DNA from: Pseudomonadota bacterium
Lineage (GTDB): Bacteria > Pseudomonadota > Gammaproteobacteria > Burkholderiales > Gallionellaceae
Length of the DNA stretch: 64,000 bases
Assembly: GCA_021848465.1 (NCBI GenBank)
Contig: JAJZUP010000006.1
Coordinates: forward strand, 29,422-93,421
Direction: 5' to 3'
Under the pieces are notes generated by a model, which did not search any database, had not been told where the DNA came from, and saw only the letters and a list, made by a program, of their open reading frames with translations. This document shows, in pieces, positions 34,101 to 44,223 of the stretch. Position 1 is the stretch's first letter; every line of letters starts with the position of its first letter. Position numbers and translations under genes: made by a program.

Positions 34101-35663
34101 ATGGCTATCACCCAAGCACTCATCAGCGTTTCGGACAAATCCGGCGTGCTCGAATTCGCCAAGGGCTTGCATGCCCTCGGCGTAAAAATCCTTTCCACCG
34201 GCGGCACTGCCAAGCTGCTCGCCGACAACGGTGTGCCTTGCACCGAAGTCGCCGACTATACCGGCTTCCCGGAGATGCTCGATGGTCGCGTAAAGACGCT
34301 GCAACCGAAAGTGCATGCCGGCATCCTGGCGCGTCGCGACCTGCCCGAGCACGTTGCCACGCTGAAGAAGCATGACATCCCCACCATCGACCTCGTGGTG
34401 GTGAACCTGTATCCGTTCGCGGCCACCATCGCCAAGCCCGGCTGCACATTGGCCGACGCGATTGAAAACATCGACATCGGCGGGCCGACCATGGTGCGCT
34501 CCGCCGCCAAAAACCACGCGCACGTCGCCATCGTCACCGACCCGGCCGATTACGCCGACGTGCTGGCTGAGATGCAGACCAACGCCTGCACCGTGTCCGA
34601 TACCACCCGTTTCGACCTGGCGAAAAAAGCCTTCTCGCACACCGCCGCCTACGACAGCATGATCAGCAACTACCTCACTGCGATCAGCAGCGACGGCAGC
34701 AAGATGGAGTATCCCGCGCAGATCAATTTCAACTTCGCCAAGGTGCAGGACATGCGCTACGGCGAAAACTCGCACCAGAGCGCCGCGTTCTACCGCGACC
34801 TCAATGGCGTGCCCGGCGGCATCGCCGATTACACCCAGTTGCAAGGCAAGGAGCTCAGCTACAACAACATCGGCGACTCCGATGCGGCGTGGGAATGCGT
34901 GAAGACCTTTGAGCAACCCGCCTGCGTCATCGTCAAGCACGCCAACCCGTGCGGCGTCGCCATCGCCGACAGCGCGCTGAACGCCTACAAGCTGGCCTAT
35001 GCTACCGACACCACCTCGGCCTTCGGCGGCATCATCGCCTTCAACCGCGAGCTGGATGAGGCCACCGCCGCGCAGATCGTCGCCAACCAGTTCGTCGAAG
35101 TCATCATCGCACCGAGCGCCACCGATGCGGCGCTGAAGGTGACCGGCGCCAAGCAGAACGTGCGCGTGCTGACCGTGCCGCTCTCCAACGCGCACAACCA
35201 GTGGGACGTGAAGCGCGTGGTCGGCGGCCTGCTGGTGCAGACCCCGGATGCGCTCAACGTGCAAGCTTCGCAACTCAAGGTAGTGACCAAGAACAAACCC
35301 ACACCGGAGCAGCTCACCGACCTGCTGTTCGCCTGGCGCGTGGCGAAGTATGTGAAGTCCAACGCCATCGTGTTCTGCAAGGGCGGCCAGACCCTGGGCG
35401 TCGGCGCGGGCCAGATGAGCCGCGTGGACTCCACCCGCATCGCCAGCATCAAGGCGCAGAATGCCGGCCTCTCGCTGGCCGGTTCGGTAGTGGCGTCGGA
35501 CGCGTTCTTCCCGTTCCGCGACGGCGTGGACGTGCTGGCGCAAGCCGGTGCCAAGGCCGTGATCCAGCCCGGCGGCTCGATGCGCGATGAAGAAGTGATT
35601 GCCGCTGCCGACGAGCATGGGCTGGCGATGGTGTTCACGGGTTATCGTCACTTCCGGCATTAA
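34101..35663 (+). CDS. purH: Bifunctional AICAR transformylase / IMP cyclohydrolase
   Basis: 520 residues, normal for PurH. An N-terminal MGS-like cyclohydrolase domain ([50 protein letters not shown]) is followed by the transformylase domain ([26 protein letters not shown] with the catalytic [24 protein letters not shown]). It catalyses the last two steps of IMP synthesis. A GGAG ribosome site is present. purD lies 590 bp downstream, so purine genes are loosely grouped. Confidence 0.97.
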   Translation: MAITQALISVSDKSGVLEFAKGLHALGVKILSTGGTAKLLADNGVPCTEVADYTGFPEMLDGRVKTLQPKVHAGILARRDLPEHVATLKKHDIPTIDLVVVNLYPFAATIAKPGCTLADAIENIDIGGPTMVRSAAKNHAHVAIVTDPADYADVLAEMQTNACTVSDTTRFDLAKKAFSHTAAYDSMISNYLTAISSDGSKMEYPAQINFNFAKVQDMRYGENSHQSAAFYRDLNGVPGGIADYTQLQGKELSYNNIGDSDAAWECVKTFEQPACVIVKHANPCGVAIADSALNAYKLAYATDTTSAFGGIIAFNRELDEATAAQIVANQFVEVIIAPSATDAALKVTGAKQNVRVLTVPLSNAHNQWDVKRVVGGLLVQTPDALNVQASQLKVVTKNKPTPEQLTDLLFAWRVAKYVKSNAIVFCKGGQTLGVGAGQMSRVDSTRIASIKAQNAGLSLAGSVVASDAFFPFRDGVDVLAQAGAKAVIQPGGSMRDEEVIAAADEHGLAMVFTGYRHFRH

Positions 35664-35704
35664 GCAATGCTTCATAATCGGTGAAACAGAAAAAGGGGAA
35701 GGCC

Positions 35705-35974
35705 CTGCCAACTATCAGTATGTTTTACGGCATCCTGGTGTTGATGTTCTACCGGGATAACCGGTGACACCACCTTCCCCACATTCATGTTCGCTACCAG
35801 GATGATGAAGCCGCAATATCCATTGAAGATGGCAGCATCCTTGAAGGCAAGATACCGCCAAAGCAACTCAAGATGGTGCAAGCGTGGATAGAGATACATA
35901 AAGAAGAATTGATGGTAGATTGGGAACTGGCCGTCAATGGTGAAGACCCTTTCAGAATCGCGCCGTTACAGTGA
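35705..35974 (+). pseudogene. DUF4160-family protein gene with an in-frame stop
   Basis: An 89-codon frame reads (L)PTISMFYGILVLMFYRDNR, then TGA at 35765-35767, then HHLPHIHVRYQDDEAAISIE, SILEGKIPPKQLKMVQAWIE and ELAVNGEDPFRIAPLQ. Both sides match the DUF4160 family closely (PTISMFYGI at the start, LPHIHV in the middle). The stop replaces one codon (CGA or CAA by a single change), and the expected ATG is a CTG. The gene directly precedes a DUF2442 gene, its usual partner. It is probably inactive. Confidence 0.8.
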
Positions 35975-35982
35975 GGTGGCAC

Positions 35983-36219
35983 ATGACGCTTGATGTCGTA
36001 AAGGTAAAAACCACTCCCGACTTTCAGTTGGAACTGGATTTCAAGAATGGCGAACATCGCCGATTCGACATGCGCCCATTGTTGACCATGAGGCCATGGG
36101 ATCGTATTGCCAGCGGACAGTTGTTTCACCACGCCACCGTTGCATATGGAACAGTGGTTTGGCCGGGCGAAATTGATATTGCGCCAGAAACGCTCTACGA
36201 CGACTCCATCCCGGCCTGA
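35983..36219 (+). CDS. DUF2442-family protein
   Basis: 78 residues from ATG 35983 (MTLDVVKVKTTPDFQLELDF). The pattern FKNGEHRRFDMRPLL and the end WPGEIDIAPETLYDDS are characteristic of DUF2442. DUF2442 genes often sit next to DUF4160 genes, a pairing sometimes proposed as toxin-antitoxin-like; here the partner upstream is broken and this member appears intact. 8 bp separate the two. purD follows after 32 bp. Confidence 0.85.
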   Translation: MTLDVVKVKTTPDFQLELDFKNGEHRRFDMRPLLTMRPWDRIASGQLFHHATVAYGTVVWPGEIDIAPETLYDDSIPA

Positions 36220-36251
36220 ATGGCCGCAATCCCGTTTATTGGAAAGACAGC

Positions 36252-37523
36252 ATGAAAATTTTAGTTATCGGTTCCGGCGGTCGCGAGCACGCATTGGCTT
36301 GGCGTCTTGCCCAGGGCAAGAAAGTACAGAAGGTTTATGTCGCGCCCGGCAACGCCGGCACGGCGCTGGAAGAAGGCGTGGAGAATGTGGACATCAGCAC
36401 CATTCCCGACCTGATTGCATTCGCCAAGCGCGAGCATATCGAGCTGACCGTGGTCGGCCCGGAAGTGCCGCTGGCAGCGGGCGTGGTGGATGCCTTCCGC
36501 GCCGAGGGCCTGAAAATTTTCGGCCCCACCAAGGCCGCAGCACAACTGGAATCTTCCAAGGATTTCGCCAAGCGCTTCATGACGCGCCACCACATCCCCA
36601 CCGCGTTTTTCGAGACCTTCAGCGACATCGCACAAGCGAAAGCCTACGTCGAGAAGCACGGTGCACCGATCGTCATCAAGGCCGACGGCCTGGCTGCCGG
36701 CAAGGGCGTGGTTGTGGCAATGAGCAAGGATGAGGCGTTTGAAGCCATCGACATGATGCTGTCGGACAACAAGCTCGGCGACGCCGGCGCGCGCGTGGTG
36801 ATCGAAGAATTCCTCGCGGGCGAAGAAGCCAGCTTCATCGTGATGGTGGACGGCAAGAACGTGCTCGCGCTGGCGACCAGCCAGGACCACAAGCGCCTCA
36901 AGGACGGCGATCAGGGGCCGAACACCGGCGGCATGGGCGCGTATTCGCCCGCGCCCGTCGTCACCCCCACCATCCACGCCAAGGTGCTGCGCGAAGTCAT
37001 CATGCCGGTGGTGCGCGGCATGGCCAGCGAAGGCGTGACCTACACCGGCTTCCTGTATGCGGGGCTGATGATCGCGCCGGACGGCGGTATCAAGGTGCTG
37101 GAATTCAACTGCCGCATGGGCGACCCGGAAACCCAACCGATCATGATGCGCCTGAAGAGCGACCTCGCCGACATCGTCGAACACGCCGTCAACGGCACGC
37201 TCGACAAGGTGGAAGCCGAATGGGACAAACGCACCGCGCTCGGCGTGGTGCTCGCCGCCGCCAACTACCCCGACACGCCGCGCAAGGGCGACGCCATCAG
37301 CGGCCTGCCCAAGGGCGTGGAAGATGGGCATGTGTTCCATGCCGGCACCGCGATGCAGGACGGCAAGGTGGTCACCAGCGGCGGCCGCGTGCTGTGCGTC
37401 GTGGCGCTGGGCGACATGGTCAAACGCGCCCAGCAGCGCGCCTACGAAATCGCCGACGGCATCCACTTCGACGGCTGCCAGATGCGCCGGGATATTGGCT
37501 ACCGGGCGATCGGGCGGAAGTAA
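36252..37523 (+). CDS. purD: Phosphoribosylamine-glycine ligase (GARS)
   Basis: 423 residues. ATP-grasp motifs: [15 protein letters not shown] at the N-terminus, [60 protein letters not shown] and [18 protein letters not shown]. It catalyses the second step of purine synthesis. An intrinsic terminator follows 48 bp after the stop. Length is normal. Confidence 0.97.
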   Translation: MKILVIGSGGREHALAWRLAQGKKVQKVYVAPGNAGTALEEGVENVDISTIPDLIAFAKREHIELTVVGPEVPLAAGVVDAFRAEGLKIFGPTKAAAQLESSKDFAKRFMTRHHIPTAFFETFSDIAQAKAYVEKHGAPIVIKADGLAAGKGVVVAMSKDEAFEAIDMMLSDNKLGDAGARVVIEEFLAGEEASFIVMVDGKNVLALATSQDHKRLKDGDQGPNTGGMGAYSPAPVVTPTIHAKVLREVIMPVVRGMASEGVTYTGFLYAGLMIAPDGGIKVLEFNCRMGDPETQPIMMRLKSDLADIVEHAVNGTLDKVEAEWDKRTALGVVLAAANYPDTPRKGDAISGLPKGVEDGHVFHAGTAMQDGKVVTSGGRVLCVVALGDMVKRAQQRAYEIADGIHFDGCQMRRDIGYRAIGRK

Positions 37524-37530
37524 GAAAAAA

Positions 37531-37562
37531 CCGTTCCCCCTCAGCCTGTCGAAGAGGGAACT
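37531..37562. repeat. Copy of the 33-bp palindromic dispersed repeat
   Basis: CCGTTCCCCCTCAGCCTGTC followed by GAAGAGGGAAC has the same plan as the copies at 23371 and 27428. It lies just after purD and before its terminator. Confidence 0.6.
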
Positions 37563-37570
37563 GCAAGCAA

Positions 37571-37601
37571 ACGGGGAAGCAGCAATGCTTCCCCGTTTTT
37601 A
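37571..37601 (+). terminator. Rho-independent terminator of purD
   Basis: ACGGGGAAGC pairs perfectly with GCTTCCCCGT (loop AGCAAT) and is followed by TTTTATT. It ends the purine gene and marks the left border of the accessory region. Confidence 0.92.
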
Positions 37602-37711
37602 TTGCGCAGCCAAGCAATAAGGCAATTAAGGCACCAGTCAAAACAATATGACTTATTAAAATTTTGAGATAAAATTTAAACAACATCATTTCTTATTAAA
37701 GGCAGGGTCGC

Positions 37712-38875
37712 ATGCACAGAGACGTCACCGGGCAATACCTCTCAAGCCTTGCGGGTGGCGAGACGGTACGTGCCTTTGTGCCGGCCCCATTGCCCCCCAC
37801 CCCCGCACTTGAAATTGACGAAGCACGCCAGCGCCTGCTCGAGCGCGCCACCCTCGCCGTTGGGCGGCTTGATAGCGTGAGTACGCTGCTGCCCGATCCG
37901 CAACTCTTCCTGTATGCCTATGTGCGCCGCGAAGCGGTGCTCTCCTCTCAAATCGAAGGCACACAATCCTCGTTATCCGACCTGCTGCTATTTGAACTGG
38001 ACGAAGTACCCGGAGTGCCATTCGACGATGTGGTCGAAGTCTCCAACTACATCGCCGCGCTGGAGCACGGCATGGCACGCCTGCGTGAGCCATTCCCGCT
38101 GTGTAATCGCCTGCTGCGCGAGATGCACACCCAGCTGATGGCGCGCGGCCGCGGCGCCGACAAAGCGCCGGGCGAATTCCGCCGCAGCCAGAACTGGATC
38201 GGCGGCACACGCCCCGGCAATGCCCGTTTCGTGCCACCTCCGCCGCTGCAAGTAGAGCCGTGCATGGCCGCGCTTGAACAATTCATCAACCTGCCGAATG
38301 ACGCTATCCCGGTATTGATCAAAGCCGCCCTGGCGCACGTGCAATTTGAAACCATCCACCCCTTCCTTGATGGAAATGGCAGACTGGGCCGCCTGCTTAT
38401 CGCCCTGCTGCTGCATCAAGGAGGGCTGCTCACACAGCCGCTGCTTTACCTTAGCCTCTATTTCAAACAGCACCGCCCCGTGTACTACGAACTACTCGAT
38501 AAAGTACGCACCGATGGCGACTGGGAAGCATGGGTGGATTTTTTTCTGGAAGGTGTCGAGCAAACCGCACAAGGCGCGGTACAAACCGCGCAGCTACTGG
38601 ATGCACTATTCAGGCAAGATAATCAGCGCATCCAGCAAAGCGGACGTGGCGCGGCCAACGTTCAGCGCTTGCTGCACGCCTTGCGCAGCCACCCGGTCGC
38701 CACCCTCAAGTTACTGAGTGCAGAGGCAGGCATCAGCTTCCCCACTGCCAGCAAAGTAATGCAAACCCTGATCGAGCTCGGCATCGCGCGCGAACTCACC
38801 GGCCAGCGCCGCAACCGCGTATTCGTGTATGACGCCTATCTCGCCATTCTTAACGAAGGCGGCGAAGCATTGTAA
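37712..38875 (+). CDS. Fic-family AMP-transferase with N-terminal inhibitory motif
   Basis: 387 residues. The Fic motif HPFLDGNGRLGR starts at residue 216 with all catalytic residues. SSQIEG at 78-83 matches the inhibitory (S/T)xxxE(G/N) helix, so this is a self-inhibited (class II) Fic protein. A flap-like segment and SQNWIGGTRPGNARFVPPPP precede the motif. The C-terminal ~90 residues form a winged-helix domain (AGISFPTASKVMQTLIELGI). Fic proteins usually transfer AMP to a target protein. It is the first gene of the accessory region, preceded by AT-rich promoter-like DNA. Fic genes are frequent in restriction-modification loci. Confidence 0.93.
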   Translation: MHRDVTGQYLSSLAGGETVRAFVPAPLPPTPALEIDEARQRLLERATLAVGRLDSVSTLLPDPQLFLYAYVRREAVLSSQIEGTQSSLSDLLLFELDEVPGVPFDDVVEVSNYIAALEHGMARLREPFPLCNRLLREMHTQLMARGRGADKAPGEFRRSQNWIGGTRPGNARFVPPPPLQVEPCMAALEQFINLPNDAIPVLIKAALAHVQFETIHPFLDGNGRLGRLLIALLLHQGGLLTQPLLYLSLYFKQHRPVYYELLDKVRTDGDWEAWVDFFLEGVEQTAQGAVQTAQLLDALFRQDNQRIQQSGRGAANVQRLLHALRSHPVATLKLLSAEAGISFPTASKVMQTLIELGIARELTGQRRNRVFVYDAYLAILNEGGEAL

Positions 38876-39012
38876 AGAGCGCAGCGCCAGAATGAAGACA
38901 CCACAGCAAAACTTCCCCGTTTTGTTTTGGATTCCCCAAGCCAGGCCCAAAGGCATATACCGTCCGCAACACATTACAGGTATATTCGCGCTCTAAAGGG
39001 GAAGGCCGCACC

Positions 39013-39555
39013 ATGGCGGGAAAGAAGTCGCTCATTATTGCCGAAAACATCGAATCCAGGATCATGCTCATACGTGGGCAAAGGGTCATGCTGGATGCTG
39101 ATCTGGCAGAGCTTTATGGTGTGGAAACCGGCGCTTTAAATCGTGCCGTGAAGCGGAACATTGAGCGCTTTCCGCAAGACTTTATGTTCCAACTTACCTC
39201 CGAAGAGCTTGAAGACTTGAGATGCCAATTTGGCACCTCAAGTTGGGGCGGTCGCCGTTACCTCCCCTACGCTTTCACTGAACACGGCGCGCTCATGCTG
39301 GGCAATGTACTCAAATCCGGGCAGGCGGTAGAAATGAGCCTCATGGTGGTTCGGGCTTTCGTTCACCTGCGCGAACTGGTTGCAGGCAACAAGGAACTGG
39401 CGCAACAGTTAAGCCTGTTAGAGCGTAAAGTTGGCGCGCACGACAAAGCCATTGCTGAAATCATCAACGCCATCCGCCAGTTTATGGCAGCGGAAGAACC
39501 CAAAAAGAAACGTACCATCGGCTTCGCACAGTGGAAAGAAAAACAGAACGAATGA
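39013..39555 (+). CDS. ORF6N-domain protein (phage antirepressor-like)
   Basis: 180 residues. The N-terminal ORF6N domain is clear: IESRIMLIRGQRVMLDADLA, ELYGVETGALNRAVKRNIER, FPQDFMFQLTSEE and LPYAFTEHGALML. A coiled-coil segment (LAQQLSLLERKVGAHDKAIA) and a basic tail follow. The family is common in prophages and restriction-modification loci, where its members are thought to bind DNA. The stop overlaps the start of the RhuM gene (ATGA). Confidence 0.9.
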   Translation: MAGKKSLIIAENIESRIMLIRGQRVMLDADLAELYGVETGALNRAVKRNIERFPQDFMFQLTSEELEDLRCQFGTSSWGGRRYLPYAFTEHGALMLGNVLKSGQAVEMSLMVVRAFVHLRELVAGNKELAQQLSLLERKVGAHDKAIAEIINAIRQFMAAEEPKKKRTIGFAQWKEKQNE

Positions 39556-40556
39556 GCGAACTGATCTTATACCAAACTGAGGATGGTCGAGCCGAAGTGC
39601 GCTTGCGCGCCCAAGACGGCAGCGTCTGGCTCACCCAGGGAGAAATCGCCGAACTCTTTGCCACCACCAAGCAGAACGTCAGCTTGCATGCCAAGAACAT
39701 TCTGGAAGAAGGTGAATTGGCCGAAGGAGCAACTGTCAAGGAATCCTTGACAGTTCAAATCGAAGGCGGGCGGCAAGTAAAACGTCGCACCCTTGCCTAC
39801 AACCTACCCATGATCCTCGCCATCGGCTACCGCGTCCGTTCGCCGCGCGGCACCCAATTCCGCCAATGGGCCACCGCCCACCTTGCCGAATACCTGGTCA
39901 AAGGCTTCGTCATGGACGACGAACGCCTGAAAAACCCCGGTGGCTGGGACTACTTCGACGAACTGCTGGCGCGCATCCGCGAAATTCGCGCCTCGGAAAA
40001 ACGCTTTTACCAAAAGGTGCGCGACCTTTTCGCACTCAGCGCCGACTATCGTGCCGACGACAGCGCCGCCCAACTGTTCTTTGCCGAAGTGCAAAACAAA
40101 CTGCTCTACGCCGTCACGAAACAGACTGCCGCCGAGCTCATTGTTGCACGTGCCGCCCCGACAGCGCCCAACATGGCGCTCAACACCTGGAGCGGCTCGC
40201 GCGTGCGCAAGCACGATGTCATCGTCGCCAAGAATTATTTGATTGCCGACGAAGTGGACACCCTTAACCGGCTGGTCGTCATCTTCCTCGAACAAGCCGA
40301 ACTGCGCGCCAAAGAGCGCAAGCAACTCACGCTGGACTACTGGCGGCAAAACGTGGATCGCCTGCTCGAATTCAACGAGCGCCCAGTATTGAAAAATGCT
40401 GGCAGTATCAGCAACGAGCAGATGAAGAGTATCGCCCACGAGCGCTATGAAAACTTCGATGCCGATCGGCGCAGCGCGGAAGCGGTGGCGGCAGATGCCG
40501 AAGAAATTCGGGCGCTGGAGGAAATCGAGAAGCAGGCAAAAGTAAAACGTAATTGA
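39552..40556 (+). CDS. RhuM-family protein
   Basis: 334 residues from ATG 39552. The RhuM signature runs through the protein: GSVWLTQGEIAELFATTKQN (an N-terminal helix-turn-helix-like domain), NLPMILAIGYRVRSPRGTQF, GGWDYFDELLARIREIRASE, and HDVIVAKNYLIADEVDTLNR. RhuM was named as a Salmonella pathogenicity-island protein; its biochemical role is unknown and it is often found within type I restriction loci. Translationally coupled to the ORF6N gene. Confidence 0.9.
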   Translation: MSELILYQTEDGRAEVRLRAQDGSVWLTQGEIAELFATTKQNVSLHAKNILEEGELAEGATVKESLTVQIEGGRQVKRRTLAYNLPMILAIGYRVRSPRGTQFRQWATAHLAEYLVKGFVMDDERLKNPGGWDYFDELLARIREIRASEKRFYQKVRDLFALSADYRADDSAAQLFFAEVQNKLLYAVTKQTAAELIVARAAPTAPNMALNTWSGSRVRKHDVIVAKNYLIADEVDTLNRLVVIFLEQAELRAKERKQLTLDYWRQNVDRLLEFNERPVLKNAGSISNEQMKSIAHERYENFDADRRSAEAVAADAEEIRALEEIEKQAKVKRN

Positions 40557-40626
40557 TCAAAACCCTACAGTTTTGCACCGTGAGCGAAACTGATGTTGTA
40601 CCTACTATTGAAATTGGAATCGACAA

Positions 40627-42793
40627 ATGAACTTGATCGCTGAAGGCATAAAACAAAAACTTATTAAGTTTGAGGACGACGGAAAATACGTTGTCTATTT
40701 ACATCAAGCGAAACGGCGCAATTACGATAATCCGGAAGAAAAGGTTCAAGCAGAGTCCTTTTTGAAACTTGCGCTGATCTATAAATATCCCGTTAAGCGC
40801 ATTCGGCAATTTGTTCCGGTGCAGATGGGCGTTGAGACCAAGGAAGCTGACATCATTGTTTACGATGACGATGCGCTGAAAATACCGCTCATTGTTGTTG
40901 AGTGCAAAAAATCTGACATCAGTGAACTTGAGTTTACGCGCCACCGATCAAGCCGTCAGCTACGCGATACCTGAGGGTGCGAAATACGTTTGGGTTACTA
41001 CCAAACTGAAAAACGAGTATTTCGAGATACCCGCCAAGAAGCCAAAAGATCGCATTACCATTCCAGATGTACCGCAATTCGGCGTCACCGAACTAGCGCG
41101 GTATAAATTCGCCGTTGGCGGCGGTACAACGAAGAACGGGCAAAAGCTCTTCCCGCTCGAAGTCGTTAGCCAAGATGAACTTACGCGCCGCTTTCAGCAG
41201 GCACATCAAGCGCTATGGGGTGGCGGCGAACTCAACCCCTCTGAGGCTTTCGACGAACTCGACAAGCTCATTTTCTGCAAGCTTTGGGATGAGCGCAAGC
41301 TGCGCAAGCAAGGTGAGCCATACGACTTTCAGGTCATCACAGAAAAGCCAAAGGACGATTCAAACGAAGAGAAGCGCAAAGCCAATGAGGCGACGACCAA
41401 GAATCTGTTTGAACGTCTAAAGAGCCTGTACGAGGAAGGACGAAAGAAAGACCCCGAGGTCTTCAAAGACAACATTCGTCTCAGCGCAGCCAAAGCACGC
41501 ACGGTAGTTAGTTATCTGGAAAGCATCGACCTTTCGGAGACCGACCTCGACAGCAAAGGCCGTGCATTCGAGACCTTCATGGGTTCGTTTTTCCGCGGTG
41601 ATTTCGGCCAATATTTCACGCCGCGACCAATCGTTCAATTCATTGTCGATGCGCTCCCCATTACTCACGAATCGCTGGTGCTTGACACGTCATGCGGCAG
41701 TGGCGGCTTCCTGCTCCACGCCTTGGATAAGGTGCGCAAGCAAGCAGATGAATACTTCCCTGGTGAGGCGGGAGTTGATGGGAAAAAAGAAACAGCACGT
41801 CACAAAGAACACTGGCACCGTTTTGCCGAGCACAACCTCTACGGCATCGAGATTAACGAACAGATCGCTCGCACGGCGAAGATGAACATGATCATCCACG
41901 ACGACGGCCATACAAACGTCATTGCAACTGATGGTTTGTTGCCAGTGGATGACATTCAGGAGAGGACAAAGAATCAAGGCTTCAAGTACAACCGCTTCAA
42001 TTTCATCATCACCAATCCGCCCTTTGGCTCCACGGTAAAGCAGACCGAAAAAACTTACATGAACCAGTACCGCCTTGCTACCCGTGACGTGGATTGGCTG
42101 AACCCGAAGAGCAAGGCTGCACAGCGCCCTGGCCAGGATACGGAAATTCTGTTTATTGAACAGTGCTGGAACTACTTAACCGAGGGCGGCTATCTAGCTG
42201 TTGTCATTCCTGATGGCATCCTCACCAACTCCAGCCTCCAGTATGTTCGTGACGAAATCGAAGACCGTTATCGGATCGTCGCCGTCGTGTCACTCCCCCA
42301 AACTGCCTTCACCAATACTGGTGCCGGGGTGAAAAGCTCAGTGCTATTCCTTAAGAAACACACTGCAAAAGATACCAAACGGATGCGCGATACAAAACAG
42401 GCGCTCAAAGACAACATCCGCAAACAGGAGAAATTTGAAGCGCATCTTCTCGATATTGAGCGAGGGAAGAAAAAAGCTATTCAAGCACTTAATGAGCGTC
42501 CTGAATTCGCCGGACTCAGTACCAAAGAACGCAAAGAGAATCCTGCTTACATCGAAGAGACCCAAGCAATCGCAGATGATTATGGCGCACAGCTTGATGC
42601 GTTGCGTTTCCGTCTTGCCGAGATTTATGAGGAACGCCGCCGCAAGGGCCTGCCCGACTACGATATCTTTATGGCGATTGCGGAAGACATCGGATACGAT
42701 GCCACCGGGCGATATACCAAGACCAACGAACTGGAATTGATTGGCGAGGAGTTGAGCCGCTTCATTCTGACGATTGAGGAGGAGAGTGCATGA
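40627..42793 (+). pseudogene. Nuclease-methyltransferase fusion (HsdR-N domain + N6-adenine MTase), frameshifted
   Basis: The 5' frame (40627-40974) gives an HsdR-N-type domain with a PD-(D/E)xK core, KEADIIVYDDD then LIVVECKK, but drifts out of frame after SELEFT at ~40940 and stops. The next frame takes over with ATDQAVSYAIPEGAKYVWVT, the expected continuation of the same domain, and runs to 42793. It carries N6-adenine methyltransferase motifs LDTSCGSGGFLL (I) and FIITNPPFGS (IV), a C-terminal helical region and GQYFTPRPIVQFIV. Repaired, it would be one polypeptide of about 720 residues. The downstream frame has only poor alternative starts (TTG 40892). The methyltransferase part may still be made. 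The stop overlaps hsdS by 4 bp. Confidence 0.8.
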
Positions 42794-44223
42794 GCTTCAC
42801 GCTCTCCAAGTCGGTCAATCCGTCAAAAGTGTTCGTCATCCGGAAGGCCGACATGACAGGCCGTTGGGACCCGTCTTACTTTCGTCCCGAACTGGTTGCG
42901 CTGGAAGAACGTGTTCGTAAAGTTACGCCGCATCGCCTCCGTGATTTTGTCCAATACATGGCTGGCGGCGCCACCCCATCAACCAAGGAAGCGGAAACCC
43001 ATTACACCGAAAGCACCGATGGTGTGCCTTTCATCCGGGTGCAAAATCTGTCGACGACAGGCCGCCTCAATCTCGAAGACTGCAAACGCATCACCCGCAG
43101 CACTCACGAGGGGCTGCTTGCCAGGAGCAAGCTGTCCGGCGGTGAGCTGCTGGTAAAGATTACCGGTGTCGGGCGGATGGCGGTTGCATCGGTTGTGCCC
43201 GATGACTTTGAGGGCAACATCAACCAGCACATTGTTGCTATTCGCACGAAGGACAGGAAGACCAGCGAAACATTGGCCGCATGGCTGAATCTCGATACGG
43301 CTGAGCGCTTGGCCTCCCGGCGATCTACTGGCGGCACTCGCCCCGCGCTCGATTATCCGGCGCTTCTTTCTATCCCAATTGTCTTTGATGAACGACTGCC
43401 GAAACTCGTTGAAGATGCGGTCAGCAAATATCAGGTCAGTCTAAACAAGGCCAAAGAACTTCTAGCAAATATCGACAACGTACTGATCGGCGAACTGGGT
43501 ATCACGCTAGAGCCCGCGTCACAAAATGCCATTGAAAACCGCATATTTTGTCGCACTTTCAGCACTGTATCCGGTAAACGGATCGACCCAGCTTCAAACT
43601 GGAAGGCGCTCTCATTCAATGGAGGGAAATACCCACTTGCGAAACTACGTGATGTTGCTTACATCAATCCCCTGACTCGGTTCCCTAGGCTAGATCCAAC
43701 GAGTCTCATTTCATTTGTTCCAATGGATGCTGTCTCCGAGGTGTTCGGAGAAATCGTTGAGCATCAAACTAGGCCAATAGGTGAAAGCGGAAGTTACACT
43801 GCATTTCAAGAGGGTGATGTCCTCTGGGCAAAAATCACGCCCTGTATGGAAAATGGGAAGTCCGCCGTTGCTAGGGACTTAGAGGGCGGTATTGGTTTCG
43901 GCTCCACCGAGTTCCATGTATTTCGCCGAAGGAATTCTGGACTCTCAATCAATTTTCTTCATTACCTACTACGACTCCAAACTGTTCGCGATCATGCGGG
44001 AATGAACTTCACTGGTACATCCGGCCATCAGCGTGTTGACGAGCAATTCTTTCACCGGATGGCGATTCCATTTCCGCCGCCGAAAGACCAAGAGCGGATC
44101 GCCACCAAAGCCGAGGAAATGAAATCAGCGGCACGTAAGCTTTTCGCTGACGCCAATACCAATCTGGAAAAGGCGAAACGAGAAATAGAAGCCCTCATCC
44201 TCGGGAATAAGGCCGCAAAATGA
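42790..44223 (+). CDS. hsdS: Restriction-modification specificity subunit (HsdS-like)
   Basis: 477 residues with two target-recognition halves. The first has LRDFVQYMAGGATPSTKEAE, GVPFIRVQNLSTTGRLNLED and RSTGGTRPALDYPALLSIPI. The second has YPLAKLRDVAYINPLTRFPR, FVPMDAVSEVFGEIVEHQTR and GTSGHQRVDEQFFHRMAIPF. Each is followed by a long helix (LVEDAVSKYQVSLNKAKELL and the C-terminal KAEEMKSAARKLFADANTNL). It should direct the methyltransferase, and any nuclease, to a bipartite DNA site. It overlaps both neighbours by 4 bp. Confidence 0.92.
   Translation: MSFTLSKSVNPSKVFVIRKADMTGRWDPSYFRPELVALEERVRKVTPHRLRDFVQYMAGGATPSTKEAETHYTESTDGVPFIRVQNLSTTGRLNLEDCKRITRSTHEGLLARSKLSGGELLVKITGVGRMAVASVVPDDFEGNINQHIVAIRTKDRKTSETLAAWLNLDTAERLASRRSTGGTRPALDYPALLSIPIVFDERLPKLVEDAVSKYQVSLNKAKELLANIDNVLIGELGITLEPASQNAIENRIFCRTFSTVSGKRIDPASNWKALSFNGGKYPLAKLRDVAYINPLTRFPRLDPTSLISFVPMDAVSEVFGEIVEHQTRPIGESGSYTAFQEGDVLWAKITPCMENGKSAVARDLEGGIGFGSTEFHVFRRRNSGLSINFLHYLLRLQTVRDHAGMNFTGTSGHQRVDEQFFHRMAIPFPPPKDQERIATKAEEMKSAARKLFADANTNLEKAKREIEALILGNKAAK

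Noticed and set aside
34095..35711. Long open frame (538 codons) on the minus strand opposite purH
   Set aside because: Lies entirely antisense to a confidently identified gene with biased codon use; protein is His/Gly/Arg-rich shadow sequence without motifs.
36261..37466. Long minus-strand frame opposite purD
   Set aside because: Antisense shadow of purD, no recognisable domain or ribosome site.
40892..40974. TTG 40892 as the true start of the methyltransferase gene
   Set aside because: The frame before ATDQAVSYA is antisensical to the HsdR-N domain encoded in the other frame; a frameshift explains the data better than a TTG start inside the upstream domain.
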